Shown: positions 53,184 through 64,000 of the stretch, piece by piece
Numbering within the stretch: the stretch's first letter is position 1
How the letters are laid out: each line of letters starts with the position of its first letter
Source of the DNA: Pseudomonas entomophila L48
Lineage (GTDB): Bacteria; Pseudomonadota; Gammaproteobacteria; Pseudomonadales; Pseudomonadaceae
Length of the DNA stretch: 64,000 bases
Direction of reading: 5' to 3'
NCBI RefSeq assembly: GCF_000026105.1
Contig: NC_008027.1
Coordinates: 423,501 to 487,500 of the forward strand
The notes under the pieces: generated by a model
The model's input: the letters and a program-made list of their open reading frames with translations, nothing else
Told to the model about the DNA's origin: nothing
Databases searched by the model: none
Translations under genes and position numbers: made by a program

Positions 53184-53888
53184 ATGACCGATCAACCCCT
53201 GGCCCTGACCGTCGAGCAAGGCCTGCACGCCGAGCAGGACCTGCTGGCTGCCGTGTGCCGTGGTGAACGCGAGTCCGGTGTGCTGTTCTGGCGCCCGACC
53301 GACCACGCCCTGGTGATGCCGCGGCGCATGAGCCGCCTGGACAATTTCGAGGCCGCCTGTGCCGAGCTGGCGATCGCCAGCTGGCCTGTGTTGCTGCGTG
53401 AAACCGGTGGCGAGCCGGTACCGCAGTCCCACGCCACGGTGAACATAGCGCTGGTCTACGTGGCGCCGCGCAGCGAAGGTGACCATGGGCGGATCGAGAG
53501 CGCCTACGAGCGCCTGTGCCTGCCGTTATGTGATGTGTTGCGCGAATGGGGCGGGGTAGCTTCGGTCGGTGAAATCGACGGCGCATTCTGTGACGGCCGC
53601 TACAACGTCAACCTCAATGGCCGCAAACTGGTCGGCACCGCCCAGCGCTGGCGCCAGGGCCTGGGTGGCAAGCGCCCGGTGGTGCTGGTGCATGGGGCGT
53701 TGTTGCTGGATAACGAGCGCGAATCGATGGTGGCGGCAGTGAACCGCTTCAACGAGTGCTGTGAACTTGAGCAACGCTGCCGTGCCGACAGCCACATCGC
53801 CCTGCATGAAGTGGTGCCCGAGGTACCTTGGTTCGAGCGCCTCAACCAGGCTTATGCCGATGTGATCGGGGCATTGCCGAGGGATTAA
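53184..53888 (+). CDS. Lipoate-protein ligase A-like protein
   Basis: A 234-aa protein with the BPL/LplA/LipB fold. The ligand loop [19 protein letters not shown] matches the usual RRxSGGGxVxxxxxxxN pattern (about residues 72-90), and [14 protein letters not shown] holds the conserved lysine. It lacks the C-terminal accessory domain of E. coli LplA, so it may be an octanoyl/lipoyl transferase or a scavenging enzyme of uncertain substrate. Start behind AAAGGTGG. It converges with crp, with stop codons overlapping by four bases. Confidence 0.82.
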   Translation: MTDQPLALTVEQGLHAEQDLLAAVCRGERESGVLFWRPTDHALVMPRRMSRLDNFEAACAELAIASWPVLLRETGGEPVPQSHATVNIALVYVAPRSEGDHGRIESAYERLCLPLCDVLREWGGVASVGEIDGAFCDGRYNVNLNGRKLVGTAQRWRQGLGGKRPVVLVHGALLLDNERESMVAAVNRFNECCELEQRCRADSHIALHEVVPEVPWFERLNQAYADVIGALPRD

Positions 53889-54529
53889 CGGGTACCGTAG
53901 ACCACCATGGTCTTGCCCTTGACCTGCACCAGGCTGCGTTCCTCGAGGTCCTTGAGCACGCGGCCGACCATTTCACGGGAGCAACCGACGATCCGGCCAA
54001 TCTCCTGGCGGGTGATCTTGATCTGCATGCCGTCGGGGTGGGTCATGGCGTCGGGTTGCTTGCACAGTTCGAGCAGGCAGCGGGCAACCCGACCGGTCAC
54101 ATCGAAGAAGGCCAGGTCACCCACCTTGCGTGTGGTATTGCGCAGGCGCTGGGCCATCTGGCTGCCGAGCGCATAAAGGATTTCCGGGTCCTGGCGGGCC
54201 AGTTCGCGAAACTTGTCATAGCTGATCTCGGCTACTTCGCATTCGGTCTTGGCGCGCACCCAGGCACTGCGCTGGTGCTCCTGGCCAACCGGCTCGAACA
54301 GGCCCAGCTCGCCAAAGAAATCGCCGTTGTTGAGGTAGGCGATGATCATTTCGTGGCCTTCGTCATCCTCGATGAGGATGGTCACCGAACCCTTGACGAT
54401 GAACGACAGCGTTTCGGCCCGGTCGCCCGCGCAGATGATGTTGCTCTTGGCCGCATAACGGCGGCGCTGGCAGTGCCCGAGCAGCTTGTCGATGTTCTTG
54501 ATCTTGGCGGGAAGGGCTGAGGAGACCAT
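53885..54529 (-). CDS. crp: cAMP receptor protein Crp (Vfr orthologue)
   Basis: A 214-aa CRP/FNR regulator, same length as Vfr. Cyclic-nucleotide domain with FFGELGLFE (about 72-80) and [17 protein letters not shown], a long dimerisation helix, and a C-terminal HTH in [20 protein letters not shown]. In P. aeruginosa Vfr controls virulence; in P. putida Crp has a narrower role in using some nutrients, as I recall. I start it at MVSSALPAK (54527-54529) for the usual length. Confidence 0.95.
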   Translation of the reverse strand: MVSSALPAKIKNIDKLLGHCQRRRYAAKSNIICAGDRAETLSFIVKGSVTILIEDDEGHEMIIAYLNNGDFFGELGLFEPVGQEHQRSAWVRAKTECEVAEISYDKFRELARQDPEILYALGSQMAQRLRNTTRKVGDLAFFDVTGRVARCLLELCKQPDAMTHPDGMQIKITRQEIGRIVGCSREMVGRVLKDLEERSLVQVKGKTMVVYGTR

Positions 54530-54718
54530 CACGAAATCCTGTTCGATGCGACGCATTGGCTTTTATAGAGTTGGCCTGGTGCGATGCGCCAGGCATTTGG
54601 CGCCAGCTTATCAGACACTTTCGCTTGTATCGGCATAAAAGCGACGTGTCTTGAGCTTTTCCGACAGCGCCACAAGGACTAAGCTGGCACCCTTTTACGA
54701 AATTGGGAGTCCGGATAG

Positions 54719-55141
54719 ATGAAGGCACGCATCCAGTGGGCCGGTGAAGCGATGTTCCTCGGCGAGTCGGGGAGCGGCCATGTCGTCGTGATGGACGGCC
54801 CACCCGAAGCCGGTGGCCGCAACCTGGGCGTGCGCCCGATGGAGATGCTGCTGTTGGGCCTCGGTGGCTGCAGTAGCTTCGACGTGGTCAGTATCCTGAA
54901 GAAGTCGCGCCAGGCCGTGGAAAGCTGCGAAGCCTTCCTGGAGGCCGAACGTGCCACTGAAGACCCTAAGGTGTTCACCAAGATCCATCTCAACTTCGTG
55001 GTCAAGGGGCGCGGGTTGAAGGAGGCGCAGGTCAAGCGTGCGGTGGAGCTGTCGGCCGAGAAGTATTGCTCTGCCTCGATCATGCTGGACCGCGCGGGCG
55101 TCGAGATCACCCACGGTTACGAAATCGTCGAACTCGCGTGA
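54719..55141 (+). CDS. OsmC family redox protein
   Basis: A 140-aa OsmC/Ohr-fold protein. The two redox cysteines are in LGLGGCSSFDVVSIL (about residue 53) and EKYCSASIM (about 119). It belongs to the YhfA-like branch, often beside crp. It probably reduces organic peroxides, but that branch is not well characterised. Divergent from crp with 189 bp between. Confidence 0.9.
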   Translation: MKARIQWAGEAMFLGESGSGHVVVMDGPPEAGGRNLGVRPMEMLLLGLGGCSSFDVVSILKKSRQAVESCEAFLEAERATEDPKVFTKIHLNFVVKGRGLKEAQVKRAVELSAEKYCSASIMLDRAGVEITHGYEIVELA

Positions 55142-55147
55142 CGTGCA

Positions 55148-55172
55148 GGAGCGCCTGAGGCTCAGGCGCTCC
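55148..55172. terminator. Bidirectional-type hairpin between converging genes
   Basis: GGAGCGCCTGAG and CTCAGGCGCTCC form a perfect 12-bp stem with a 1-base centre (longer loop in practice). It spans the stop codon of the minus-strand gene. No T run, so efficiency is uncertain. Confidence 0.5.
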
Positions 55173-55581
55173 GTTTGCGGAGTCGCTCAACGCCAAGCAG
55201 CAGTGCGAGCCCAGGGATGAGGGCGAGCAACAACCAATGCCCGTTCACGCCCAGCAACATGACCAGTTCCAGGTCGCTCCAGGTGCTGCCGTAGCTTTCG
55301 GCAAAGTTCACGCACTGCAACTGCGCAACGATGATCGCAAGCAACACAAAAACGCCGATGAGCGTTCGACGGCTGTGGATAAAGCAGCCGAGTAGAAGGA
55401 ACATCAGTTGCACCGGGGCGGTGAAGAGCAGCAGTTCGAGCGCGCTGTTGCTATTGGGCTCGACGAGATAAGGCCGCTCCAGGCTGAACCCGGTTTGCCT
55501 GAGGCTAGCGGTCATCAGGCAAACGAAGAGGTAGGCAACCAGAATCAGCCCCAGGCCTTGCAACAGGCGGGCGATGAACAT
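55162..55581 (-). CDS. Small membrane protein, function unknown
   Basis: A 139-aa protein with about four hydrophobic segments (LLQGLGLILVAYLFVCLM; FTAPVQLMFLLLGCFI; TLIGVFVLLAIIVAQL; WLLLALIPGLALLLGV). I do not recognise a named family; proteins in this place next to DUF2157 genes often belong to the GDYXXLXY group, but the motif is not seen. Start ATG 55579-55581 is 8 bases after the preceding gene, so the two form an operon. The frame continues upstream but through that gene. Confidence 0.65.
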   Translation of the reverse strand: MFIARLLQGLGLILVAYLFVCLMTASLRQTGFSLERPYLVEPNSNSALELLLFTAPVQLMFLLLGCFIHSRRTLIGVFVLLAIIVAQLQCVNFAESYGSTWSDLELVMLLGVNGHWLLLALIPGLALLLGVERLRKRSA

Positions 55582-55589
55582 TCGAACGC

Positions 55590-56627
55590 TCAACGGCGCA
55601 ACGCTGGGAGCAGGTGCAAAAGGCTGGCAGGCACTTTTGCTCGCAGGTGTGCGCTCAATGCTTCCCGCCGCTTCTGGTAGAGCACGCCCAGCCCGATAAC
55701 CGCGAGGCCGATCAGGGTCAGTACTACAGGGAACAGCAGGGAGTCGGCGAATACTTCGTAGGAAAGGTACCCAAGGTAAGCCGCCACCCCCATCGCTCCG
55801 AACACCATGAACACCGGCCTGCGCAAAAGCACAGCCAGGCCCATCAGGCCCAGATTGATCAGGCAGTACACGAACTTGCCCCATTCGCTGCCGCTATCCA
55901 TCAGCGTCAGCCCGCCCCAGAATGCCGCCAGCCCGGCGAGGTACCCCCAGAAGGCGTAATCGCGCTCGGTACGCCCGTCCACCACGAGAAACACCAGCAG
56001 CATGCCAAGGCCGAACCATAACGAAACGGTACGGCGTTGCTCCCAGTCGAAGACATCGCCGTAAAACCATTCGGTGAGGTCCATCGACATGAACCATAGC
56101 GCCACGGCAATCGGCATGACAATGAAAGGGAAGGGCACCAGGCGCAGCATCAGCAGGCCGGCGAGTACGGTTGCCGCCTCCATGAACAGCCAACCGCCCT
56201 GCACATAGGTGTAGTACTGGTGATAGTCGACCTGGGCATCATCCATTGGCCACCAACCGAGCAAACGCTCGATGGCGAACACCGCCAGCGGCACGATGCT
56301 GACCGCCACCGCCGCCAGTACTCCTGCGGCGATGGGTTGGCCTCGGCGTTGCAGTGACAGGGCGAACAGGGTGATCGCGGCAATGTAGAGCAGCGCCATG
56401 GCCAGCAGCGCAGAGTCGCCGATGCGCATCCAGGCTTCGGTGAGCAACCAGCCCATGGCACCCATGATCAGCAGGGCGCCGAAATAGAACGCAACGTGAG
56501 CCAACTGGAAGCTGCCGGAGGTCTGTGGCTGCTGGCGCAGGAAGTCCAGCAATGCCCGGTCCTGGCCGGGCTGCAGTATCCCGGCGCTCACGGCGCGTGC
56601 CAGGTCCTTGGCGTCGAAGCGTTCCAT
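55590..56627 (-). CDS. DUF2157-like multi-pass membrane protein
   Basis: A 345-aa protein. A soluble N-terminal helix-rich segment (MERFDAKDLARAVSAGILQP) precedes about nine to ten membrane segments from residue 44 on. This layout suits DUF2157. Its role is unknown. It follows coq7 by 10 bp and may be cotranscribed with it and the small membrane protein. Confidence 0.75.
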   Translation of the reverse strand: MERFDAKDLARAVSAGILQPGQDRALLDFLRQQPQTSGSFQLAHVAFYFGALLIMGAMGWLLTEAWMRIGDSALLAMALLYIAAITLFALSLQRRGQPIAAGVLAAVAVSIVPLAVFAIERLLGWWPMDDAQVDYHQYYTYVQGGWLFMEAATVLAGLLMLRLVPFPFIVMPIAVALWFMSMDLTEWFYGDVFDWEQRRTVSLWFGLGMLLVFLVVDGRTERDYAFWGYLAGLAAFWGGLTLMDSGSEWGKFVYCLINLGLMGLAVLLRRPVFMVFGAMGVAAYLGYLSYEVFADSLLFPVVLTLIGLAVIGLGVLYQKRREALSAHLRAKVPASLLHLLPALRR

Positions 56628-56637
56628 TCGGGTTACC

Positions 56638-57285
56638 TCAGATGCGGTAGGTGCTCTTGGTCATGACCTTGGCCAGCAGGCTCATGCCGAAGCGGACCGG
56701 TGCCGGGAAGCGGTAGCCGCCGGCTTCCAGGGCGGATTCTGCATGATGCTCTTCATCGACGCGCATCTGCTCGAGGATTGCGCGGGACTTGCCGTCGTTC
56801 TCGGGGATCTGCTCCAGGTGCTCGTCCAGGTGCTTGCATACCTGATGTTCGGTAGCCGCGACGAAACCCAGGCTGACCTTGTCGCTGACCAGGCCGGCGA
56901 GGGCGCCGATGCCGAAGGACATGCCATAGAACAATGGATTGAGCACGCTGGGGTGGCTGTTGAGTTGGCGAATACGCTGCTCGCACCAGGCCAGGTGGTC
57001 GATTTCTTCTTCGGCCGCATGCTCCATCGCCTTGCGCACCTGGGGTAGCTTGGCGGTCAGGGCCTGGCCCTGATAGAGCGCCTGGGCGCAGACTTCACCA
57101 GTGTGGTTGATGCGCATCAGGCCGGCGATGTGGCGGGTCTGCTGCTCGTCGAGTTCAGCGTCTGGCTGGATGATCGCTGGAGAGGGGCGGGCAGGTTGGC
57201 CGCTGAAGGGCAGCAAGGTGCGCATGGCGGTATCGGCCTGCAGCAACAAGCGGTCGAGCGGCGAATAGTGACGTTCGGTAGCCAT
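56638..57285 (-). CDS. coq7: 3-demethoxyubiquinol 3-hydroxylase Coq7
   Basis: A 215-aa diiron monooxygenase of ubiquinone synthesis. Diiron ligands are seen in [22 protein letters not shown] and [11 protein letters not shown]. Pseudomonas uses Coq7 where E. coli uses UbiF. The start [10 protein letters not shown] has a strong GGAGG; a hairpin GGGCAC/GTGCCC (57287-57310) encloses it and may modulate initiation. A 5-codon longer frame exists. Confidence 0.96.
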
Positions 57286-57350
57286 CGGGCACCTCCGCAA
57301 GAGTGTGCCCGACAGTTTACCGCAATCGGTTGAACCGAGCTTGCCTTGGA

Positions 57351-57689
57351 TCAGCCCGGTGGCCAGTGCATCTGGCGCTGGCCGAGCACATGCATGTGGA
57401 TGTGGTAGACGGTCTGGCCGCCTTTCGGGTTGCAGTTCATGACCACCCGGAAACCTTCCTCGCAGCCCTGCTCGACGGCCAGGCGCTGGGCGGTGAACAG
57501 GATGTGGCCGGCCAGGGCCTTGTCCTCTTCGGTCAGGTCGTTGAGGGTGCGGATGTGTTTCTTCGGTATGACCAGGAAATGTACCGGCGCCGCGGGGGCG
57601 ATATCCTTGAAGGCCAGAATCTGGTCATCTTCGTAGATGATATCCGCCGGGATTTCCCGGTTGATGATTTTGAGGAATAGATCGTCCAC
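57351..57689 (-). CDS. HIT family hydrolase (HinT-like)
   Basis: A 112-aa histidine-triad protein. The triad is [18 protein letters not shown] near the end; [20 protein letters not shown] earlier. HinT enzymes split purine nucleoside phosphoramidates and acyl-AMP. The start is GTG at 57687-57689, with GGAG eight bases upstream; no in-frame ATG is closer. Confidence 0.93.
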
Positions 57690-57753
57690 AGCACTTGCTC
57701 CATGGTGAGTGTCCGGGCCGAGTGTACTGAGCCCGATGCCGCTCGCCCAGTGG

Positions 57754-58527
57754 TTATTCCATGCCGACCGGGCAGTAGCGTCGATGGATCACCCCGGCCA
57801 GTTTGCGTGCCAGCCAGCGGGGTAGCAGGCGCGGGGCGAAGGCCAGCCAGCGGTTGCGTCGGCCTGGCATGATCAGTGCGCGGTTCTTGTCCAGGGCGCG
57901 GACGGTATACAGGGCAATTTCCTCGGGGCTAGGGCTGCCATCGAGCCTCGGGATGCTGCGCCGTGACGAGTGTACAGGCCCAGGGCACAATACCGAGACC
58001 TTGATCCCAGTACGCCGAAGTTCCTCGCGCAACGCTTCGGAAAAGCTCAGCACATAGGCCTTGCTGGCGGCATAAGCGGCCATCCAGGGGCCGGGTGCGA
58101 CGCCGGCAAGCCCCGCGACATTGAGAATCTGCCCGCCACCCTGTATGGCCATCAGGTTACCAATGGCATGGCACAAGCGGCTCAGGGCGAGGATGTTGAC
58201 CTCGAGCAGGTCCTGCTCGTCAGCCCATTCATGGGCGAGAAACGGCCCGTAGGTGCGCTGCCCCGCGCAGTTCACCAGCAGATCGATACGCCGCTCGCCT
58301 TCCTCCAGTTCAAGTACGAAGCCCGACAGGCGCAAGGGCTGGCTGAGATCGCAGGCACGGAACAGCACTTCGACCCCGAATCGTTGGGTGAGCTCGATGG
58401 CCACCGGTTCCAGCGTCTCGCGCTGGCGTGCCACCAGGATCAGGTTGCGCCCGCGCCGCGCCAGTGCCTCCGCCAGGGCAAGGCCCAGGCCGCTGGAAGC
58501 TCCAGTGATCATGGCGTAACGGGTCAT
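57754..58527 (-). CDS. Short-chain dehydrogenase/reductase
   Basis: A 257-aa SDR. Cofactor motif TGASSGLG (residues 8-15), VNCAG, the active-site YAASK with upstream Ser/Asn region NVAGLAGVAPGPWMAAY (the usual catalytic Ser appears replaced by Ala or Gly), and CPGPVHS. A dibasic-rich C-terminus (RNRWLAFAPRLLPRWLARKL) may associate with membrane. Substrate unknown. If the catalytic Ser is truly absent, activity may be altered. Confidence 0.85.
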   Translation of the reverse strand: MTRYAMITGASSGLGLALAEALARRGRNLILVARQRETLEPVAIELTQRFGVEVLFRACDLSQPLRLSGFVLELEEGERRIDLLVNCAGQRTYGPFLAHEWADEQDLLEVNILALSRLCHAIGNLMAIQGGGQILNVAGLAGVAPGPWMAAYAASKAYVLSFSEALREELRRTGIKVSVLCPGPVHSSRRSIPRLDGSPSPEEIALYTVRALDKNRALIMPGRRNRWLAFAPRLLPRWLARKLAGVIHRRYCPVGME

Positions 58528-58578
58528 GCAAGGCTCCTGGGGCGTGAGGGGCGCCTAGTGTACAGCCTGGCCGATTTG

Positions 58579-59535
58579 CTACAAGGCGTTGCCGCGTAGC
58601 TGCTGGCTACGATCAAGGGCCGCCTGGTATTCGTCGCGCAGACGCTCGATCAGCTCGGCGACACCAGGCAGGTCGTGGATCTCGCCAACGCCCTGGCCGG
58701 CGGACCAGACGGTTTTCCACGCCTTTGCCTCGTCGTCCAGTGGCTTGAGCTTGCCTGTCTCATGGTTGCTCTTCAGGGTGCCGAGATCGTACCCGGCCTG
58801 CTCCAGGCTCTGGCGCAGGAAGCTGGCCGGGATACCGGAGACTGCCGGGGTATGCACGATGTCGGCTGCGCCTGCACCCAGGATCATCTGTTTGTAGGCC
58901 TCCTGGGCCTGGCTCTCCCGGGTGGCGATAAAGCGCGTGCCCATGTAGCCCAGGTCGGCTCCCAGTATCTGAGCAGCCAGCAATTGGTTGCCGTGATTGA
59001 GGCAACCCGCCAGCAGGATAGTCTTGTCGAAGAACTGGCGGATTTCCGCAACCAGCGCGAACGGGCTCCAGGTCCCGGCATGGCCGCCGGCCCCCGCAGC
59101 CACGGCAATCAGCCCATCAACACCGGCTTCGGCGGCTTTCTCGGCGTGGCGACGTGTGGTCACGTCGTGAAACACCAGGCCGCCATAGCTGTGTACTGCA
59201 TCCACCACCTCTTTTACCGCCCCCAGGCTGGTGATGACGATCGGCACGCGATGCTCGACGCACAGTGCCAGGTCGGCCTGCAGGCGCGGGTTGCTCTGGT
59301 GCACGATCAGGTTCACCGCAAAGGGCGCTGGTGCCTGCAGTTGCGCCAGCCCAGCCTCGATCTGTTCCAGCCAGTCCTTGAAGCCCGCACTGTCACGCTG
59401 GTTGAGCGCGGGAAAGCTGCCCACTACACCATTTGCGCAGCACGCCAGCACCAACTGCGGGTTGGAAATCAGGAACATCGGTGCGGCCACCAGCGGCAAG
59501 CGCAGGCGTTGTTCGAGCGAAGCGGGCAGGGACAT
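58579..59535 (-). CDS. Nitronate monooxygenase-like FMN enzyme
   Basis: A 318-aa TIM-barrel protein of the NMO/2-nitropropane dioxygenase family: LPLVAAPMFLISNPQLVLA at the start, AVAAGAGGHAGTWSPFALV with the presumed catalytic His, and LGADLGYMGTRFIATRES for FMN phosphate binding. It would oxidise alkyl nitronates such as propionate-3-nitronate. Substrate is inferred from family only; enoyl reductase FabK is a relative. Confidence 0.85.
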   Translation of the reverse strand: MSLPASLEQRLRLPLVAAPMFLISNPQLVLACCANGVVGSFPALNQRDSAGFKDWLEQIEAGLAQLQAPAPFAVNLIVHQSNPRLQADLALCVEHRVPIVITSLGAVKEVVDAVHSYGGLVFHDVTTRRHAEKAAEAGVDGLIAVAAGAGGHAGTWSPFALVAEIRQFFDKTILLAGCLNHGNQLLAAQILGADLGYMGTRFIATRESQAQEAYKQMILGAGAADIVHTPAVSGIPASFLRQSLEQAGYDLGTLKSNHETGKLKPLDDEAKAWKTVWSAGQGVGEIHDLPGVAELIERLRDEYQAALDRSQQLRGNAL

Positions 59536-59565
59536 GGCGAAACTCCTGTAGGCGGTGGTTTACCG

Positions 59566-59991
59566 TCAGAACGGTTTGACCACCACGAGAATTACGATAC
59601 CCAGCAAGATGAGGACGGGCACTTCGTTGAACCAACGGTAGTAGACATGGCCGCGGGTGTTGCTGCCCGCGGCGAAGCGTTTGCGCTGGGCGCCGCACAT
59701 GTGATGGTAGACGGTAAGCAGGGCGACCAGTGTCAGCTTGGCGTGCAGCCAGCCCTGGCTCAGCCAGCCGGGGTTGAGGTACAGCATCCAGCCGCCGAAC
59801 ACGTAGGTGGCGATCATCGCCGGGTTCATGATGCCCCGGTATAGCTTGCGTTCCATGGTGACGAAGCGGTCCAGGCTGATGCTGTCCTGGCTCTGGGCGT
59901 GGTACACGAACAGGCGTGGCAGGTAGAACAGACCGGCGAACCAGCAGACCACGCTGACGATATGCAGCGCCTTGATCCATAGATAGAGCAT
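59566..59991 (-). CDS. hemJ: Protoporphyrinogen IX oxidase HemJ
   Basis: A 141-aa membrane protein with four segments. Conserved residues: YLWIKALHIVSVVCWFAGLF with His10, RLFVYHA, and LTLVALLTVYHHMCG; ends WFNEVPVLILLGIVILVVVK. HemJ catalyses the penultimate step of haem synthesis in bacteria without HemG/HemY. Start at ATG 59989-59991 behind AAGGAA; the frame extends 45 codons upstream, overlapping the argC leader. Confidence 0.9.
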   Translation of the reverse strand: MLYLWIKALHIVSVVCWFAGLFYLPRLFVYHAQSQDSISLDRFVTMERKLYRGIMNPAMIATYVFGGWMLYLNPGWLSQGWLHAKLTLVALLTVYHHMCGAQRKRFAAGSNTRGHVYYRWFNEVPVLILLGIVILVVVKPF

Positions 59992-60131
59992 GGGGAGTTC
60001 CTTCAGGTTTTCACGGTCGTCAGATAGTAGAGTCCCAGCGCCCGAAGGGACATCCCAAGAGTTGTTACAGGCCTTTCGCGCCCCTATTATCGTGCGCTTT
60101 CCAGTCGGTTCGTTGATAAGGGGCAAGCGTT

Positions 60132-61166
60132 ATGATCAAGGTCGGTATCGTTGGCGGCACGGGCTACACCGGTGTCGAACTGCTTCGTCTGCTGGCGCAG
60201 CACCCACAGGCCGAAGTGGCGGTGATCACTTCGCGTTCCGAGGCGGGCGTGGCGGTTGCCGACATGTACCCGAACCTGCGCGGCCATTACGACGGGCTGA
60301 CCTTCAGCGTGCCCGACAGCAAGACCCTCGGCGCCTGCGACGTGGTGTTCTTCGCCACCCCGCACGGGGTCGCCCACGCCCTGGCCGGTGAATTGCTGGC
60401 GGCGGGGACCAAGGTCATCGACCTGTCCGCCGACTTCCGCCTGCAGGACGCCGCTGAATGGGGCAAGTGGTACGGCCAGCCACATGGCGCACCCGAACTG
60501 CTCAAGGATGCGGTCTATGGCCTACCCGAAGTGAACCGCGAGAAGATCCGTCAGGCCCGCCTGATCGCCGTGCCCGGCTGCTACCCGACCGCCACCCAAC
60601 TGGGCTTCCTGCCGCTGCTGGAAGCTGGCCTGGCCGACCCAGCGCGCCTGATCGCCGACTGCAAGTCGGGTGTGAGTGGTGCCGGCCGTGGCGCAGCGGT
60701 GGGCTCATTGTTCTGTGAGGCAGGCGAAAGCATGAAGGCCTATGCAGTCAAAGGTCATCGTCACCTGCCGGAAATCAGCCAGGGCCTTCGCCTGGCGGCG
60801 GGCAAGGATGTCGGCTTGACCTTCGTGCCGCACCTGACTCCGATGATCCGCGGCATTCACGCCACCCTGTACGCCACGGTCGCCGACACCTCCGTGGACC
60901 TGCAGGCGCTTTTCGAGAAGCGCTATGCCAACGAACCGTTCGTCGACGTGATGCCGGCCGGCAGCCATCCGGAAACCCGTAGCGTGCGCGGCGCCAACGT
61001 CTGCCGCATCGCCGTGCATCGGCCGCAGGGAGGAGATCTCGTGGTGGTGTTGTCGGTGATCGACAACCTGGTCAAGGGCGCTTCCGGACAGGCGGTACAG
61101 AACCTGAACATTCTGTTCGGCCTGGACGAGCGCATGGGGCTGGCCCACGCAGGCCTGTTGCCGTAA
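60132..61166 (+). CDS. argC: N-acetyl-gamma-glutamyl-phosphate reductase ArgC
   Basis: A 344-aa type 1 ArgC. NADP motif [18 protein letters not shown], the catalytic Cys in [18 protein letters not shown] (about residue 149), [11 protein letters not shown] and GHRHLPEI with the catalytic His. It reduces N-acetylglutamyl phosphate in arginine synthesis. Start at ATG 60132 behind AAGGGG. A strong terminator follows. Confidence 0.97.
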   Translation: MIKVGIVGGTGYTGVELLRLLAQHPQAEVAVITSRSEAGVAVADMYPNLRGHYDGLTFSVPDSKTLGACDVVFFATPHGVAHALAGELLAAGTKVIDLSADFRLQDAAEWGKWYGQPHGAPELLKDAVYGLPEVNREKIRQARLIAVPGCYPTATQLGFLPLLEAGLADPARLIADCKSGVSGAGRGAAVGSLFCEAGESMKAYAVKGHRHLPEISQGLRLAAGKDVGLTFVPHLTPMIRGIHATLYATVADTSVDLQALFEKRYANEPFVDVMPAGSHPETRSVRGANVCRIAVHRPQGGDLVVVLSVIDNLVKGASGQAVQNLNILFGLDERMGLAHAGLLP

Positions 61167-61181
61167 GCAGCCGCCGAGCAT

Positions 61182-61208
61182 CAAGGCCCGCCCTGCGCGG
61201 GCCTTTTT
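61182..61208 (+). terminator. Terminator of argC
   Basis: AGGCCCGC-N5-GCGGGCCT (61184-61204) followed by TTTTT. Confidence 0.92.
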
Positions 61209-61236
61209 CATGGGCGCGACTAAAGCCGCACAATTC

Positions 61237-61266
61237 TTGACCGATTTTCTCGGAGAAGCGGATAAT
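61237..61266 (+). promoter_or_regulatory. Candidate erpA promoter
   Basis: TTGACC (61237-61242), 18-bp spacer, GATAAT (61261-61266), 46 bases before the erpA ATG. Confidence 0.6.
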
Positions 61267-61311
61267 GCGCGACATCGAGTTTTATGGCGGCACTGCGCCG
61301 GGAGAATCAAC

Positions 61312-61662
61312 ATGAGCGTCGAATCCTTCACCCCCACGGCTTTGGAGTTCACCCCAGGGGCTGCGCACAAGGTGAAGACTCTGGTAAGCGAAGAGGGCAA
61401 TGACCGTCTGAAGCTGCGGGTATTCGTGACCGGCGGTGGTTGCTCGGGCTTCCAGTACGGCTTCACCTTCGATGAGGACGTGGCCGAGGACGACACCATC
61501 GTCGAGCGTGAGGGTGTCGCACTGGTGGTCGATCCGATGAGCTTCCAGTACCTCGCTGGCGCCGAAGTGGACTACCAGGAAGGCCTGGAAGGCTCGCGCT
61601 TCGTGATCAAGAACCCGAATGCCACCACTACTTGTGGTTGCGGTTCGTCGTTCTCGATCTGA
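61312..61662 (+). CDS. erpA: Iron-sulfur cluster insertion protein ErpA
   Basis: A 116-aa A-type carrier. The three cluster cysteines are in [10 protein letters not shown] and TTCGCGSSF. It delivers Fe-S clusters to target enzymes such as IspG/IspH. Start [11 protein letters not shown] behind GGGAGA; the frame extends 34 codons upstream but without family sequence. Between two terminators, so monocistronic. Confidence 0.96.
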   Translation: MSVESFTPTALEFTPGAAHKVKTLVSEEGNDRLKLRVFVTGGGCSGFQYGFTFDEDVAEDDTIVEREGVALVVDPMSFQYLAGAEVDYQEGLEGSRFVIKNPNATTTCGCGSSFSI

Positions 61663-61680
61663 TTGTCGTGCTGCAATGAA

Positions 61681-61706
61681 AGCGCCGCGCAATTGCGCGG
61701 CGTTTT
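61681..61706. terminator. Bidirectional terminator between erpA and anmK
   Basis: CGCCGCGC-AATT-GCGCGGCG (61683-61702) with A residues on the left and TTTT on the right, serving both converging genes. Confidence 0.88.
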
Positions 61707-61722
61707 GCATTCTGCAAGGTGG

Positions 61723-64000
<2,278 letters not shown>

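Overview
The window is a GC-rich chromosomal segment of a Pseudomonas, almost certainly of the Pseudomonas putida group. The gene order (pqqF end, davAB, rpoD-dnaG-rpsU, tsaD, folB/K, cca, spoVR-yeaH-prkA, apaHG, rsmA-pdxA-surA-lptD, amgK-murU, rpe-gph-trpE, trpGDC, crp, coq7, argC, erpA, anmK) is the one I recall from P. putida. Many paired REP-type palindromes ending in GTAGGAGC also fit. Both statements rest on memory of the group, not on a search.

Layout. 1-5.6 kb: the start of pqqF, lysine catabolism (davB-davA), an orphan HTH antitoxin-like gene, a DUF6124-type small gene with an elaborate 5' leader, an Lrp-type regulator and a lone family-25 glycosyltransferase. 5.7-8.2 kb: a small island between an intact tRNA-Ile2(CAU) gene and a 46-bp copy of its 3' part. 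Its cargo is an RNA-repair/ribosome-rescue pair, RtcB and PrfH, behind a structured leader with a 13-codon ORF. 8.2-12 kb: a periplasmic-sensing PAS/GGDEF/EAL protein. 12-16.5 kb: the macromolecular synthesis operon rpsU-dnaG-rpoD. 16.7-20.4 kb: tsaD, plsY, folB-folK and a cca whose HD motif is degenerate. 20.5-25.3 kb: prkA-yeaH-spoVR stress cluster. 25.6-33.3 kb: one long minus-strand series lptD-surA-pdxA-rsmA-apaG-apaH-glpE, tightly packed. 33.4-35.9 kb: amgK-murU (cell-wall sugar recycling) and a DjlA-like protein. 36-45 kb: a DUF3530 protein, a two-component pair and a polyamine-type ABC transporter. 45-53 kb: rpe-gph-trpE and trpGDC with a GDSL autotransporter esterase between them. 53-64 kb: a lipoate-ligase-like gene, crp/vfr, osmC, membrane proteins, coq7, hinT, an SDR, a nitronate monooxygenase-like gene, hemJ, argC, erpA, anmK and the beginning of an M23 peptidase.

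How genes work together. DavB and DavA turn lysine into 5-aminovalerate. AmgK and MurU, with AnmK at the far end, belong to the anhydromuropeptide recycling route to UDP-MurNAc. SurA and LptD are chaperone and client in outer-membrane assembly. TrpE and TrpGDC sit in separate operons, and both appear to be controlled by Trp-Arg-Trp leader peptides; the trpE leader peptide is the C-terminus of Gph itself.

The most interesting region is the RtcB-PrfH island: it carries a ribosome-repair module, has lost any visible integrase, and has a leader in which a very strong Shine-Dalgarno small ORF precedes a hairpin that can mask the rtcB ribosome-binding site. The gph/trpE leader overlap and the hairpin-rich leader of the DUF6124-type gene come next.
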